Source: Bacillota bacterium
Lineage (GTDB): Bacteria > Bacillota > Bacilli > Paenibacillales > UBA4045
Assembly: GCA_023441055.1 (NCBI GenBank)
Contig: JAEZQY010000008.1
Coordinates: forward strand, 186,001 to 250,000
Reading direction: 5' to 3'
Length of the DNA stretch: 64,000 nt
The notes beneath the pieces are model-generated. The model was given only the letters and a program-made list of their open reading frames with translations, was not told the DNA's origin and ran no database searches. Each line of letters begins with the position of its first letter. The first letter of the stretch is position 1. A program made the translations under genes and the position numbers. Positions 1 through 8,666 of the stretch are shown here, in pieces.

Positions 1-406
1 TCCCATCTGATGACAACAAGTTCACTAACATCCCGCATACGACAACTGTGGATAGAAAGTGCGGCATGTAGCTCACACTTTGAACGAATTTTCTAAAGAG
101 CGCATGCCGCACTTCATTAATTAACAACGCAAGAATGATCGGTGTTGGAAAGTAGAAGAGGAGCATCAACACGTTAATGACAACGGTATTGCGCACTACC
201 TTCCAGAAATATGCTTCGCTCATGAAATCTCGGAAGTACTCGAAGCCCACCCACTCACTATGCCATATCCCGGCAAACACATTGTAATCCTGAAATCCGA
301 TTAATAAACCGAACATAGCGCCGTATTTGAACAGGATGAAGTAGATAAAAGGCAGTAGGAACATGATGTATAAATAGCGATTCTCTTTAATTAACTTCCA
401 CGGCAT
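1..406 (-). CDS. Carbohydrate ABC transporter permease, LplB type (partial, runs off left edge)
   Basis: The reverse strand from an ATG at 404-406 stays open to the window edge and translates to MPWKLIKENRYLYIMFLLPF followed by typical LplB-family sequence (GAMFGLLIGFQDYN, VVRNTVVINVL, ALLINEVRH, SYMPHFLSTVVV). LplB-type proteins are inner permeases of binding-protein-dependent sugar importers. A first membrane helix covers about residues 10-32, and a second covers about 75-95. An AGGTG ribosome site precedes the ATG. The start lies 17 bases after the stop of the binding-protein gene (424-2028), so the two are co-transcribed. Only about 135 of the usual 290-320 residues are in the window, including no complete EAA loop. 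Confidence 0.9.
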   Translation of the reverse strand, partial: MPWKLIKENRYLYIMFLLPFIYFILFKYGAMFGLLIGFQDYNVFAGIWHSEWVGFEYFRDFMSEAYFWKVVRNTVVINVLMLLFYFPTPIILALLINEVRHALFRKFVQSVSYMPHFLSTVVVCGMLVNLLSSDG

Positions 407-423
407 CGTGAGTGCACCTCACA

Positions 424-2028
424 TTATTGAATTCTAGCGAGCGCAGCATTATAGATATCTTCCATCTCTTTGGCGCCCTGCTCAATCAACTTCTGCTGGA
501 AGCTTGCAAATTCACTTAGTGGGCGTGTTCCCATAATGAACTTATCAATCTCTTGCTCATAATAAACATTCACTTTATTCTCCAGCTTCTTAAGTGCATC
601 CATCTCCTCGTCAGTAAATGGCGGATTCATCACTTGGTGTGTAATTTCGCCCGATTCAGTAAAGGCATCAATCTGCTTGGCCATCTCCAGCATATATGGG
701 TCAGTAGTCGTCGTATCCCACGTCTCATCGACATGGACAGCAAAACCGAATAATCCAAGTCCTACTTCGCCACGCATCATGGACACAAGATCGCCGCCCT
801 TGTCTTTCACCTTGTCTTGAAGCTGCTGTGTAGGCATATGCATACCATTCTCAATGGTGTAGTGCTCACCTTCCAGTCCGAAGTTCGTGAGGATTGTGCC
901 CTCCTCTGAGTAGAAGTAATCGAACAGCTTAACGATTGCTTCCGGGTCAGACACTTTAGAGCTAATGGCATAATCGTCTTCCAGCCAATCGCGTTGATAA
1001 CGCTGGGCTCTTGCTTCACCGAAGCTATTCGTCATGGGATCGAGCATTTGGAAACGATAAGAAGGATCGAGCTGCTTCAATGCTGGATTGAATACACGTG
1101 CACCGAAGGAATTGTTGTCATAATAGAAGAACGACTTGCCTGAAGACAGCTTCTCCCAAGCCATATCCTGCGTATTTATGGCATAGTCAGGATCGAAGAT
1201 GCCGTCTGCATACATATTGGCCATAAATGAAATAACTTCTTTGAAGTTCTCGTGAGTAGCACCATAAATATATCGCTGCTCATTGGGCTCATAATAGACT
1301 GGAGCTCTGCCGCCGCCTCCCGAGCCTAACGGGAAGCTGAGCAAGTTAATCGTGCTTAATGTTTTCTGACGCGTTGTCCATGGATGGCTGTCCGGGTACA
1401 GACGCTTAAGCTCCTTTAATACTTGATATAGCTCGTCCCACGTTTCCGGGGTCTTCAGATTATGCTTTTCTAGTAAATCCATGCGAATCAAAGGCTGCGG
1501 AGCAACGCTCACGCGATAATTCTCAAGCAACGGGAAGCTGTATAGCTCACCGTCTACCATAAGCTTTTTGATTTCTGGACGATCTTCAATAAGCTTCATG
1601 AAATTGGGCATCAGATGCTGGTAGTCACTCAGATTAAGGAATATACCAGTACGCGCATAAGTTTGAACTTCTTTGCCAGTAAGGCGCATAACATCCGGAA
1701 TATTATTGGTCGCTATTAGTGATGTCTTTTTTTCCGAGTAACTGCTGTTTGGCACCAATTCCAGCTTAATATTGACATTCATTCTTTTACTAATCTCATC
1801 AAGAATCGGCAGATTAGTTAACATCGGCTGATTTGGTGAATCAGCAGCCATCCAGGTCACATTTACAGGCGTACTAGGTACGTTGGAATTTCCTGAGCTG
1901 TTAGAGCTGCTTGAACTGTTTGTTTTACTCGAGCTATTGCTAGGCGAGTTGTTCCCGTTCGTACCGCAGGCCGCGATAACGGCTGCAATCAGAATGAGAA
2001 TGAGTGCTACGCTAAATCTTCTTTTCAT
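424..2028 (-). CDS. Extracellular sugar-binding lipoprotein (LplA-type)
   Basis: This 534-residue protein begins with a lipoprotein signal peptide (KRR, hydrophobic stretch, lipobox VIAAC with Cys21). A Ser/Asn-rich linker to about residue 52 tethers it to the membrane. The rest matches the type 1 family of extracellular solute-binding proteins, which deliver oligosaccharides to LplB/LplC permeases. GGGAGG lies nine bases before the ATG. The partial permease at 1-406 follows directly. The gene lies behind a 150-base intergenic region that is also duplicated upstream of the GH32 gene, so the importer and the GH32 enzyme may share a control signal. The sugar cannot be read from the sequence, but GH32 suggests sucrose or fructan-derived sugars. 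Confidence 0.9.
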   Translation of the reverse strand: MKRRFSVALILILIAAVIAACGTNGNNSPSNSSSKTNSSSSSNSSGNSNVPSTPVNVTWMAADSPNQPMLTNLPILDEISKRMNVNIKLELVPNSSYSEKKTSLIATNNIPDVMRLTGKEVQTYARTGIFLNLSDYQHLMPNFMKLIEDRPEIKKLMVDGELYSFPLLENYRVSVAPQPLIRMDLLEKHNLKTPETWDELYQVLKELKRLYPDSHPWTTRQKTLSTINLLSFPLGSGGGGRAPVYYEPNEQRYIYGATHENFKEVISFMANMYADGIFDPDYAINTQDMAWEKLSSGKSFFYYDNNSFGARVFNPALKQLDPSYRFQMLDPMTNSFGEARAQRYQRDWLEDDYAISSKVSDPEAIVKLFDYFYSEEGTILTNFGLEGEHYTIENGMHMPTQQLQDKVKDKGGDLVSMMRGEVGLGLFGFAVHVDETWDTTTTDPYMLEMAKQIDAFTESGEITHQVMNPPFTDEEMDALKKLENKVNVYYEQEIDKFIMGTRPLSEFASFQQKLIEQGAKEMEDIYNAALARIQ

Positions 2029-2059
2029 TTTACTTTGCCTCCCTGATTTCTTGTGGTGT

Positions 2060-2165
2060 TCACGTTCACATTTAGCTTATCGAGATGTGCATAGATAGAA
2101 AAGAAGCAAAACAGAGACTGACGTGCCGAATTTCCGAATCTCATCCCATGATTCATTAATCGCCA
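2060..2165 (-). promoter_or_regulatory. Putative promoter/operator region, copy A of a duplicated segment
   Basis: The stretch between the AraC-type regulator and the binding-protein gene is repeated at 6165-6260. A 28-base block at 2094-2121 is identical to 6191-6218, and a 15-base block at 2147-2161 is identical to 6244-6258. On the transcribed strand it contains a pyrimidine-rich run with TTGCTTCTTTTCTATC. Both copies lie directly upstream of a gene likely to be co-controlled (binding protein here, GH32 there). I infer a binding site for the neighbouring AraC regulator. No clear -35/-10 pair with standard spacing is visible. Confidence 0.55.
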
Positions 2166-2178
2166 TGGTGCAGTTTAC

Positions 2179-4533
2179 CTACTCAGTGGACGATGAATCG
2201 CTTTCTGGCTTGATCTGATACATCTGTCGGTAGTCAGCGGGAGCCACACCTTCCCACTTTTTGAACGTTCTGAGGAATGTCGTGCGACTATGGATTCCTA
2301 CTTGAGTACCAATCTCATTAATGGGTATATCCGTGTGAATGAGCAATTCACGTGCCTGCTTGATCCGTTTCAGTCCAATGTAGTCGGTGAGATTGGATCC
2401 TGTTTTGTCCTTGTATATTTTGGAGATATACTTGGCTGATACACCCAGATGCTCTGCAATGCGCTCCAAATATAAATCCTCCACATAATGTTGATCCACA
2501 TATGCTGTAATCATCTCAACCAATTGCTCCTGTCGGTTATCCTCCTTCACTTGTGTCTGCAGATGATTCATGACCTGCATGAAGAATAGTTGAAGCTGTT
2601 TGAGCTGATCGACGAGTTGTGATTGGATTTGGAGCTCATCTAACTGCAAGGGGAGTCTCTTCTCATAAGCAAATTTAATCGCTGTACTTCTTAGCGCCAC
2701 ATAGAGCTGATTAAGAGATTGATGGGACACCCCTAGCTGCCGGTTCATCGCGATAATCTCCTCCAGCTTCAGGTACAGTTGCTCCTCATCACCTGCCTGC
2801 AAATAATGAATAAGCTGACGTTCATCCTGGAAGCTATAGTGATAATGCGGTCGAATATCAACCTGTTCTGCATGCAGCAGCTGTGAGCCAACCGATCCCT
2901 GCGCACTCTCAATAACCGTCATCGCTTCTTCAAAGGAAGCATGTATGCCTTCTAAACCATCATGAAGACCACCAACACCGATGATGATATGACAATAGTG
3001 AATATCATTGGAGAACGTACGTATGATGCTGTGCAGTCCCTTATTCAACACTTCCAGGTCTTGTTTGTCCACTATGCAAACATAGACATAAGGGCTGTAT
3101 TCAATGACTGCAGCCCTTATATAAGGCTTTAATAATCCACTAACGACATTGCGTAGCTTAGAGATGATGTTGAAGCGATCGACATCCATGATCTCCTTGT
3201 AGAAGGTGTCTTGGAAGTTGAACTGCAGCACTGCGCACAAGAAACTGTTATGTTCGAAAGCATACCTCTCCCGTAAATGAGTCTCAATCTCGCTGACATC
3301 TCCTACATGCTGTCCTTGCAATAGATTGAACAAAGTCTGCTCTACATAATGGGAGGAGACGGAAGATAATCGTTTCTGATAATAGTTCCGATCCGCGAAT
3401 AACTGTCTCAGTCCATCGCCAATTCGACTAACTTCGTTGTCATTACCCTTATGATTTCTTGTATCATCCGAAGTCTCTTCATAGTCCTCCACAATATTAC
3501 TCAATTTGCGAATTGGACTGTATAATCGAAAGCTAAGCCAGATGGATGCCAAGAAGGTTAGCAAAATAATAGTTCCGCTCCAGATCACCACAAATCGGAA
3601 CATCTGTCCGGAAACTCCTGTTAATTCTGAAGCGGGCGTTATAGAGACATATTGCCAGCCGGTCGTATTCGACTCTTCCACTAAAATGAGATGGGCCTTA
3701 CCTTCTATCTTGATCTGCTTACCGTCCCATTCTCCAATGTAATCAGCATCCAACATACGCATTCCCGCTTGTATCACATCGGTATCTGTATCAGTCATGG
3801 TGTAACTGTGTAACAAATCTCGACTTTGATTAAAAATCAAATAACCGGTCTTACCTAGATAGGCATCTCTTTCCAACATATGATTAATACTATTTAATGA
3901 TAAAAGCGAAACAGCCACCGCGTTCTCACCGTTAATTAAATGCTGGTTAATAATCGGTAGGAACTTACGCCCATCTACATAATGTGTAGGCATCAGCACT
4001 TCATAATCCTGATTATGTTGCAGTCGATCACGCCAGAAGGTCGCTGGATAATGCTCTAGGGGATGAAATTTATCGAAGAAGGAATAGAACTCATCTGCGC
4101 CGTTCCCGTTGAATACTCGGGTATCATCGATGTACATGAATAAATGCTGTACATAAGGATACACGATATTGCTCGCTCTCATGAGGACGCGATGAATCTC
4201 GTTAAGCTCAACGCGTTCATTTAAAGTTAAACGATCATCTGGATAAAGATATCTATGAATCGTATTGTCACTTAACAAGTTTAAGTGATTCTCCTGGATC
4301 GTACGCAAGTATAAATCCACATTCTGTCCAACCGCAACGATGTCGCGCTGCAGTCTCTCACGAATCTCCTGCTCGTTCATTGCTTTCAGATTCATGTAAT
4401 AGATTGTGCTGATTATGATCAGAGGAATAAGCAGCAGTAGAAAATAGCTTAGAATTCTAATGAAAAAGCGATATCTGCTAATTCGCCGAAAACTGGAGCC
4501 TATTCTATTCCGATAATCTTTTAGTTTACTCAT
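2179..4533 (-). CDS. Membrane-anchored AraC-family transcriptional regulator
   Basis: This is a one-component regulator of about 784 residues. A transmembrane helix lies near residues 26-45. It is followed by a large extracellular sensor-like region, a second helix near 312-335 that leads into a HAMP-like segment (RLYSPIRKL), a long cytoplasmic middle, and a C-terminal pair of AraC helix-turn-helix motifs (IAEHLGVSAKYISKIYKDK; INEIGTQVGIHSRTTFLRTF). Such proteins in Paenibacillaceae control adjacent sugar import genes. I chose the ATG at 4533 because AGGGGGA sits seven bases upstream. An in-frame TTG 54 bases further upstream has no good ribosome site. The end of this gene and the following intergenic DNA are partly duplicated at 6165-6345. 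Confidence 0.87.
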   Translation of the reverse strand: MSKLKDYRNRIGSSFRRISRYRFFIRILSYFLLLLIPLIIISTIYYMNLKAMNEQEIRERLQRDIVAVGQNVDLYLRTIQENHLNLLSDNTIHRYLYPDDRLTLNERVELNEIHRVLMRASNIVYPYVQHLFMYIDDTRVFNGNGADEFYSFFDKFHPLEHYPATFWRDRLQHNQDYEVLMPTHYVDGRKFLPIINQHLINGENAVAVSLLSLNSINHMLERDAYLGKTGYLIFNQSRDLLHSYTMTDTDTDVIQAGMRMLDADYIGEWDGKQIKIEGKAHLILVEESNTTGWQYVSITPASELTGVSGQMFRFVVIWSGTIILLTFLASIWLSFRLYSPIRKLSNIVEDYEETSDDTRNHKGNDNEVSRIGDGLRQLFADRNYYQKRLSSVSSHYVEQTLFNLLQGQHVGDVSEIETHLRERYAFEHNSFLCAVLQFNFQDTFYKEIMDVDRFNIISKLRNVVSGLLKPYIRAAVIEYSPYVYVCIVDKQDLEVLNKGLHSIIRTFSNDIHYCHIIIGVGGLHDGLEGIHASFEEAMTVIESAQGSVGSQLLHAEQVDIRPHYHYSFQDERQLIHYLQAGDEEQLYLKLEEIIAMNRQLGVSHQSLNQLYVALRSTAIKFAYEKRLPLQLDELQIQSQLVDQLKQLQLFFMQVMNHLQTQVKEDNRQEQLVEMITAYVDQHYVEDLYLERIAEHLGVSAKYISKIYKDKTGSNLTDYIGLKRIKQARELLIHTDIPINEIGTQVGIHSRTTFLRTFKKWEGVAPADYRQMYQIKPESDSSSTE

Positions 4534-4607
4534 GATGACATCCCCCTGTATGCGCTTTCGAAGTAATCCAATACGTATATTGCCCAACTATAAATCGGAC
4601 TCGACAA
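4530..4607 (-). CDS. Possible 25-codon leader ORF upstream of the AraC regulator (speculative)
   Basis: A TTG at 4605-4607 lies eight bases after a perfect AGGAGG. It opens 25 codons, beginning MSSPIYSWAIY, and the TGA stop overlaps the ATG of the regulator (ATGA). The regulator also has its own ribosome site, so coupling is not required. The AGGAGG forms one arm of the hairpin at 4616-4641. This could be a translated leader, or chance, since any AGGAGG may be followed by TTG. I know of no family it belongs to. Confidence 0.2.
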   Translation of the reverse strand: MSSPIYSWAIYVLDYFESAYRGMSS

Positions 4608-4615
4608 TAATTCAA

Positions 4616-4641
4616 CCTCCTATATGTAGATATATAGGAGG
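4616..4641 (-). promoter_or_regulatory. Hairpin pairing CCTCCT with AGGAGG before the AraC gene
   Basis: A perfect 10-bp inverted repeat (CCTCCTATAT, six-base loop, ATATAGGAGG) lies between the end of the GH32 gene and the AraC gene. On the minus-strand RNA the 3' arm is a full Shine-Dalgarno sequence. No strong U-run follows, so a terminator role for the GH32 gene is weak. It may hide the ribosome site of the small leader ORF or simply stabilise or process the RNA. Confidence 0.4.
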
Positions 4642-4676
4642 TATAGGAAGTATACTAGATCTATTTATGACTTCAT

Positions 4677-6128
4677 TTATTTTTTCGCGAGCTCGTATAC
4701 GTCCAATGATTTCAGTCGTACAGCTGTGCCCCGTGCAAAAACTTCTATTCTATCAGCTTGCCATTCAGGGAAAATTAAATCTGTCATAACCTTTTCACCA
4801 TCATTAGCGAACACCTCTACAGACGAGCTATCAACAAACACCTGAAGCCTCACGTGTTGACCAGTCTTCAACTGAACAGTGTGTGCTCGCGCGAAGGTCT
4901 CGTCGAATGAACTGTCTCCCGATTGTGTACGGTCAAGTGTAAGTTCGCAGCTTGGTGGAGCATATTTAATGACTGTCTCCGTTGATTGCGACTTGCGCAC
5001 CTTGATTCCAAGTTCTTCTACACCAGTATCGAAAATAAACTCTACAATTATCTCATAGCTGACAAGCTGGAGGTCGTATAGCTTCTGCTCCGCATCCTTA
5101 ATCGAGCAATCCTCGATCGCCAATATCGGCTGTCGGATTGCTTTCAGTTCTCGAATAGGCCGTTGAATCAACATAAGCTCACCATGCCTAGTTTCCAAAG
5201 CCAGCTCCCTCGGGATCGTCATTTCACCTCTCCAGCTTCCGGTCGGTGTTCTATTCGCATACCTCCAATTGGACATCCAGCCGATACAAATCGTACGCCC
5301 ATCCTCCGCCGGGATATCTGACCAAGTGACACCAGCATAATTATCTCTGCCCAAATCCAGCCAGCGAACTCCCTCGGGTGATCCGCTATTGACGAATGTT
5401 CGGCCATCGAAGTCTCCGATGAAGTACTGGATGCCAGAGCTCAGCTCATAAGTGCGTCCCAAACTGACAAGCATGATCCACTTGGTTCGCGATGAATCCC
5501 CATCAACTGGCAGCTCGAACAGATCCGGGCATTCCCAGACGCCAACATGGCAGCCAGCTCCCTGTCCGAACTCACTGGCGAATGTCCAGTTTTTCAAATC
5601 AGGGGAGTTGTAAATACTAATTGTATGACCGGAGGCCAGCATCATCACCCACTGCTCAATCGGCTCGTGCCAGAACACTTTAGGATCGCGAAAGTCTGGA
5701 TAGTCCTCATTCGTCAGAACCGGATTGTTCGCGTACTTCGTCCAGGTTCTACCTGCATCGATGCTGTATGCAAGACTTTGACGCTCTCGTTTGCGATCTG
5801 TGCCTGGAACTCGATCATGATGTGTGAATATCGCTACCAGACCTGGCTGTCCTCCAAAAAAACCTGATGTATCCTGCCAATCAACGACTGCGCTCCCTGA
5901 AAAAATCGTACCGTGCTCATCTGGCGCCAGTGCAATCGGATAATGCTCCCAATGCACCATATCCGGGCTGATTGCATGCCCCCAGTGCATGGGTCCCCAT
6001 TGGTTACCATCCGGGTAATGCTGATAGAATAGATGATATTCGTCTTGGAAGTACACCATGCCATTGGGATCATTCATCCAATTTGATTCGGGCGTAAAGT
6101 GGAACTTCGGCCTGAATTTATCTAACAC
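4677..6128 (-). CDS. Glycoside hydrolase family 32 (sucrose/fructan beta-fructosidase)
   Basis: The protein carries the three GH32 hallmarks, numbered from the chosen start: WMNDPNG at 17-23 with nucleophile Asp20, RDPKVF at 147-152, and ECPDLF at 199-204 with acid/base Glu199. It has no signal peptide, so it is cytoplasmic and acts on imported sucrose, sucrose-phosphate or short fructans. A C-terminal beta-sandwich follows. About 483 residues is normal for the family. I start at GTG (6126-6128), because AGAGGGGGA lies just upstream and the alternative ATG at 6164 has no better ribosome site. The upstream DNA is a second copy of the region preceding the binding protein at 424-2028, which suggests co-regulation. 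Confidence 0.93.
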   Translation of the reverse strand: MLDKFRPKFHFTPESNWMNDPNGMVYFQDEYHLFYQHYPDGNQWGPMHWGHAISPDMVHWEHYPIALAPDEHGTIFSGSAVVDWQDTSGFFGGQPGLVAIFTHHDRVPGTDRKRERQSLAYSIDAGRTWTKYANNPVLTNEDYPDFRDPKVFWHEPIEQWVMMLASGHTISIYNSPDLKNWTFASEFGQGAGCHVGVWECPDLFELPVDGDSSRTKWIMLVSLGRTYELSSGIQYFIGDFDGRTFVNSGSPEGVRWLDLGRDNYAGVTWSDIPAEDGRTICIGWMSNWRYANRTPTGSWRGEMTIPRELALETRHGELMLIQRPIRELKAIRQPILAIEDCSIKDAEQKLYDLQLVSYEIIVEFIFDTGVEELGIKVRKSQSTETVIKYAPPSCELTLDRTQSGDSSFDETFARAHTVQLKTGQHVRLQVFVDSSSVEVFANDGEKVMTDLIFPEWQADRIEVFARGTAVRLKSLDVYELAKK

Positions 6129-6164
6129 ATCATGTCCCCCTCTTATATATCCCCTCACATCCAC

Positions 6165-6260
6165 ATAATTAGTTTATCGATATGAGCGCAGATAGAAAAG
6201 AAGCAAAACAGAGACTGATGAGCCATATTTCCGATTAACAGCTCATGATTCATTAATCAC
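6165..6260 (-). promoter_or_regulatory. Putative promoter/operator region, copy B of a duplicated segment
   Basis: This is the second copy of the 2060-2165 segment. Positions 6191-6218 are identical to 2094-2121, and 6244-6258 are identical to 2147-2161, with diverged sequence between. It lies directly upstream of the GH32 gene. The matching segment precedes the sugar-binding protein gene, so I infer a shared regulatory site. Confidence 0.55.
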
Positions 6261-6298
6261 CAAGATGCACTTAACCAACTACCGACTATTCGAGCGTT

Positions 6299-6345
6299 CT
6301 ATTTGTCCCACGCTTTCTTGCCCTGATACATTTGTCGATGATTGC
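6299..6345 (-). pseudogene. Remnant of an AraC-family gene 3' end
   Basis: Directly after the GH13 stop codon the minus strand reads HRQMYQGKKAWDK and then TAG. This resembles the last residues of the nearby AraC regulator (YRQMYQIKPES, ending at 2179). The DNA similarity continues past the stop into the duplicated intergenic segment. Only about 15 codons remain. I infer a scar of a duplication that copied the regulator tail with its downstream promoter region. Confidence 0.5.
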
Positions 6346-6347
6346 AT

Positions 6348-7757
6348 TCAAGTTTCCATTGCAAGGATATAAATCATATACGACCACTGATCCAGATCCA
6401 CCGTGTGCTGTGCAGCCAGCCCCACTCGAGTTTGTCCATCGAACGTTACATAGTCACCTGGCTTTATACCTGAGATCACAGCTTGCTCAGCGCGCTCTGA
6501 AGCAAGATTCATCACAACCAGCACGGTATTATCATCCTTCGTTCGCTCGAACGCGAGGATATGCTCGTTATCCACTTCCAAGCTGCGATAGGCTCCGCCC
6601 GCTTCACCGTTCCACAGGGCAGGATTATCATGCTTCAAGTGCGTAAGCTCTCGATAGAAATCCTGCATCGCATGATCCGTCCAGTTGATCTCATCCTTGT
6701 CGAAGAACTTGAGACGTCTATCCAGTCCGACTTCCTGTCCGGAATAGATTAGTGGCATCCCCGGCAGGGTGAAGGTCAGCGCTGCCATGGCCTGGACCGC
6801 CTCGCCCAATCGTTCGTACTCCGTCCCCGTCCAAGAGTTCTCATCATGATTCGAGGTGAAGTGCAAGGGATACATGCCGATCGGATACTGCTGCTCCAGG
6901 CGCTGCGCATAGCGTTTTACCTGCTCAGCATTGCCCCGCCCCTTCGCGATCTGATTCATTATATTATTCAATCCCCAGCCATAATTGGAGTTGAAGGCTC
7001 GAGTTAAGAGCCTAAGCTGTTGATCATCCTCAGCCAGCATATACACAGGCTTGATCTGCTCCAGCTCTTCTCTGGCTTGCTCCCAGAAGGCCAGAGGCAC
7101 ACCGCCGGCATAATCAGCGCGATAACCGTCTATATCAAATTCAGCTACCCAATAACGCATCGCTTCCAGCATAGCGGTCTGCATATCCTGGTTGTCATAA
7201 TTCAGATCAGCGACATCAAGCCAGTTCGTGCCCGCCGGATGAATGATCTCCCCGCTGTCATTCACAGTATGCCAGCCCTCATTCGCAGTCCAATCATGGT
7301 CCCACCCCGTGTGGTTGGCCACCCAGTCCAATATGACGCGAAATCCGAGCTGATGTGCCTTGTTAACCAACGAACGGAAGTCCTCCGCGGTGCCGAACTC
7401 TGGGTTAATTGCCTTGAAATCATCTACCGCATAATACGAGCCCAATGTTCCATTCCGTCTCGTCTCAGAGATGGGATGGATGGGCATCAGCCACAGGATA
7501 TCCACACCCAGCTCCTTCAGACGAGGGAGATGTGCTTCAAAAGCCTGAAATGTCCCTTCTCTAGTATATTGTCTAATGTTGACCTCGTACATGACGGCGG
7601 CGTTCGCCCATTCCGGAACTGGTGTCCTTACGACTGCCTGTATAGGCGCTGACTCCACATTATTCATAACCATCTCCTCGCCGCGCTTCGCACTGCAAGC
7701 GCAGAGCATTGCCAGGCTGAGCGCCAGCACTAGCGCGATCACATGCTTGATGCGCAT
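6348..7757 (-). CDS. GH13 alpha-amylase-family lipoprotein
   Basis: The protein has 469 residues and an N-terminal lipoprotein signal (ALSLAMLCAC), so it is probably anchored outside the membrane. The four GH13 regions are visible: DWVANHTGW, GYRADYAGG (nucleophile Asp), YMLAEDD (acid/base Glu) and FTSNHDENS. It should cleave alpha-glucosidic bonds in starch-like or other alpha-glucan oligosaccharides near the importer. The ATG lies six bases after the stop of the upstream permease (7764-8648), so it belongs to the importer operon. The duplicated AraC-tail remnant begins right at its stop codon. The precise substrate cannot be decided from sequence. Confidence 0.93.
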   Translation of the reverse strand: MRIKHVIALVLALSLAMLCACSAKRGEEMVMNNVESAPIQAVVRTPVPEWANAAVMYEVNIRQYTREGTFQAFEAHLPRLKELGVDILWLMPIHPISETRRNGTLGSYYAVDDFKAINPEFGTAEDFRSLVNKAHQLGFRVILDWVANHTGWDHDWTANEGWHTVNDSGEIIHPAGTNWLDVADLNYDNQDMQTAMLEAMRYWVAEFDIDGYRADYAGGVPLAFWEQAREELEQIKPVYMLAEDDQQLRLLTRAFNSNYGWGLNNIMNQIAKGRGNAEQVKRYAQRLEQQYPIGMYPLHFTSNHDENSWTGTEYERLGEAVQAMAALTFTLPGMPLIYSGQEVGLDRRLKFFDKDEINWTDHAMQDFYRELTHLKHDNPALWNGEAGGAYRSLEVDNEHILAFERTKDDNTVLVVMNLASERAEQAVISGIKPGDYVTFDGQTRVGLAAQHTVDLDQWSYMIYILAMET

Positions 7758-7763
7758 CCTTCA

Positions 7764-8648
7764 TTACCCCTTCACTGAACCTAATGTTATTCCCTTCACA
7801 AAGTACTTCTGTAGAAATGGATAGATGACCAAGAGCGGCAGCATAGAGATGAAGATCTTGGCAGCATTCAAGGTTTGGTTCGACAGATTCGTCATCCGCT
7901 TCACGGACTCCTCATCCATTCGGCTAGGATCAATAACGACAGCGACCTGACGAATATACGATTGCAACGGATAGTGCTCCGACCGATTCATTAAGACCAG
8001 CGCCTGGAAGAACTCATTCCAATGGTACACGATCGTGAACACTAGAATTGTAGCCAGCACAGGCATAGCCAGCGGCAGTATAATTCGGAATAAGGTCATC
8101 CATGGTCCAGCACCGTCCATCAGGGCGGACTCCTCCAACTCCCTAGGCATATTCCGGATATAGTTCATGACGAGAATGACATTGAATACGGGAACACCGC
8201 CGCCCAGAACGAGCCCCCATATATTATTAATCATGCCCAGCGCCTTCATGGTCAGGTACCATGGCACTAAACCGCCATTGAAGAGCATGATGAAAATCAG
8301 CAGCCACATAATTACATTCCTCGCCCTGAACTCCTTCGTTGTCTTGGACAAGGGATACGCCATTAATAGAATAACGAAGAAGGAGATCGCTGTACCATAC
8401 AGAACCCGTTGAACAGAGATACCGAATGAACGGAAGAATTGATCATCGCTCATAATCGTCGCGTAGGAGCCCAGCGTGAACCCCTTCGGCCATAAGAACA
8501 CTTGCCCCGCTGATGCTGCCGCCTTATCGCTCAGGGAGATCGACAGCGTGTACCAGACTGGCATTAGACATAAGAGCATGATCGCTAGCAAAATAACCAC
8601 ATTCAGACCATTGAATAGTCTCGAGACTGCTGTACGTTCTGTAATCAT
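7764..8648 (-). CDS. Carbohydrate ABC transporter permease, LplC/YtcP type
   Basis: This is a 294-residue inner-membrane protein with about six hydrophobic helices. The EAA loop ELEESALMDGAGPWMTLFRIILP is the contact site for the transport ATPase. The C-terminus KGITLGSVKG is typical of MalG/LplC-type permeases. It forms the second half of the channel with the permease at 8667-9557, 18 bases upstream. No ATPase gene is present here. In this bacterial group such importers commonly use one shared MsmX-type ATPase encoded elsewhere. Confidence 0.93.
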   Translation of the reverse strand: MITERTAVSRLFNGLNVVILLAIMLLCLMPVWYTLSISLSDKAAASAGQVFLWPKGFTLGSYATIMSDDQFFRSFGISVQRVLYGTAISFFVILLMAYPLSKTTKEFRARNVIMWLLIFIMLFNGGLVPWYLTMKALGMINNIWGLVLGGGVPVFNVILVMNYIRNMPRELEESALMDGAGPWMTLFRIILPLAMPVLATILVFTIVYHWNEFFQALVLMNRSEHYPLQSYIRQVAVVIDPSRMDEESVKRMTNLSNQTLNAAKIFISMLPLLVIYPFLQKYFVKGITLGSVKG

Positions 8649-8666
8649 GGGATGTCATCCTTTGTC

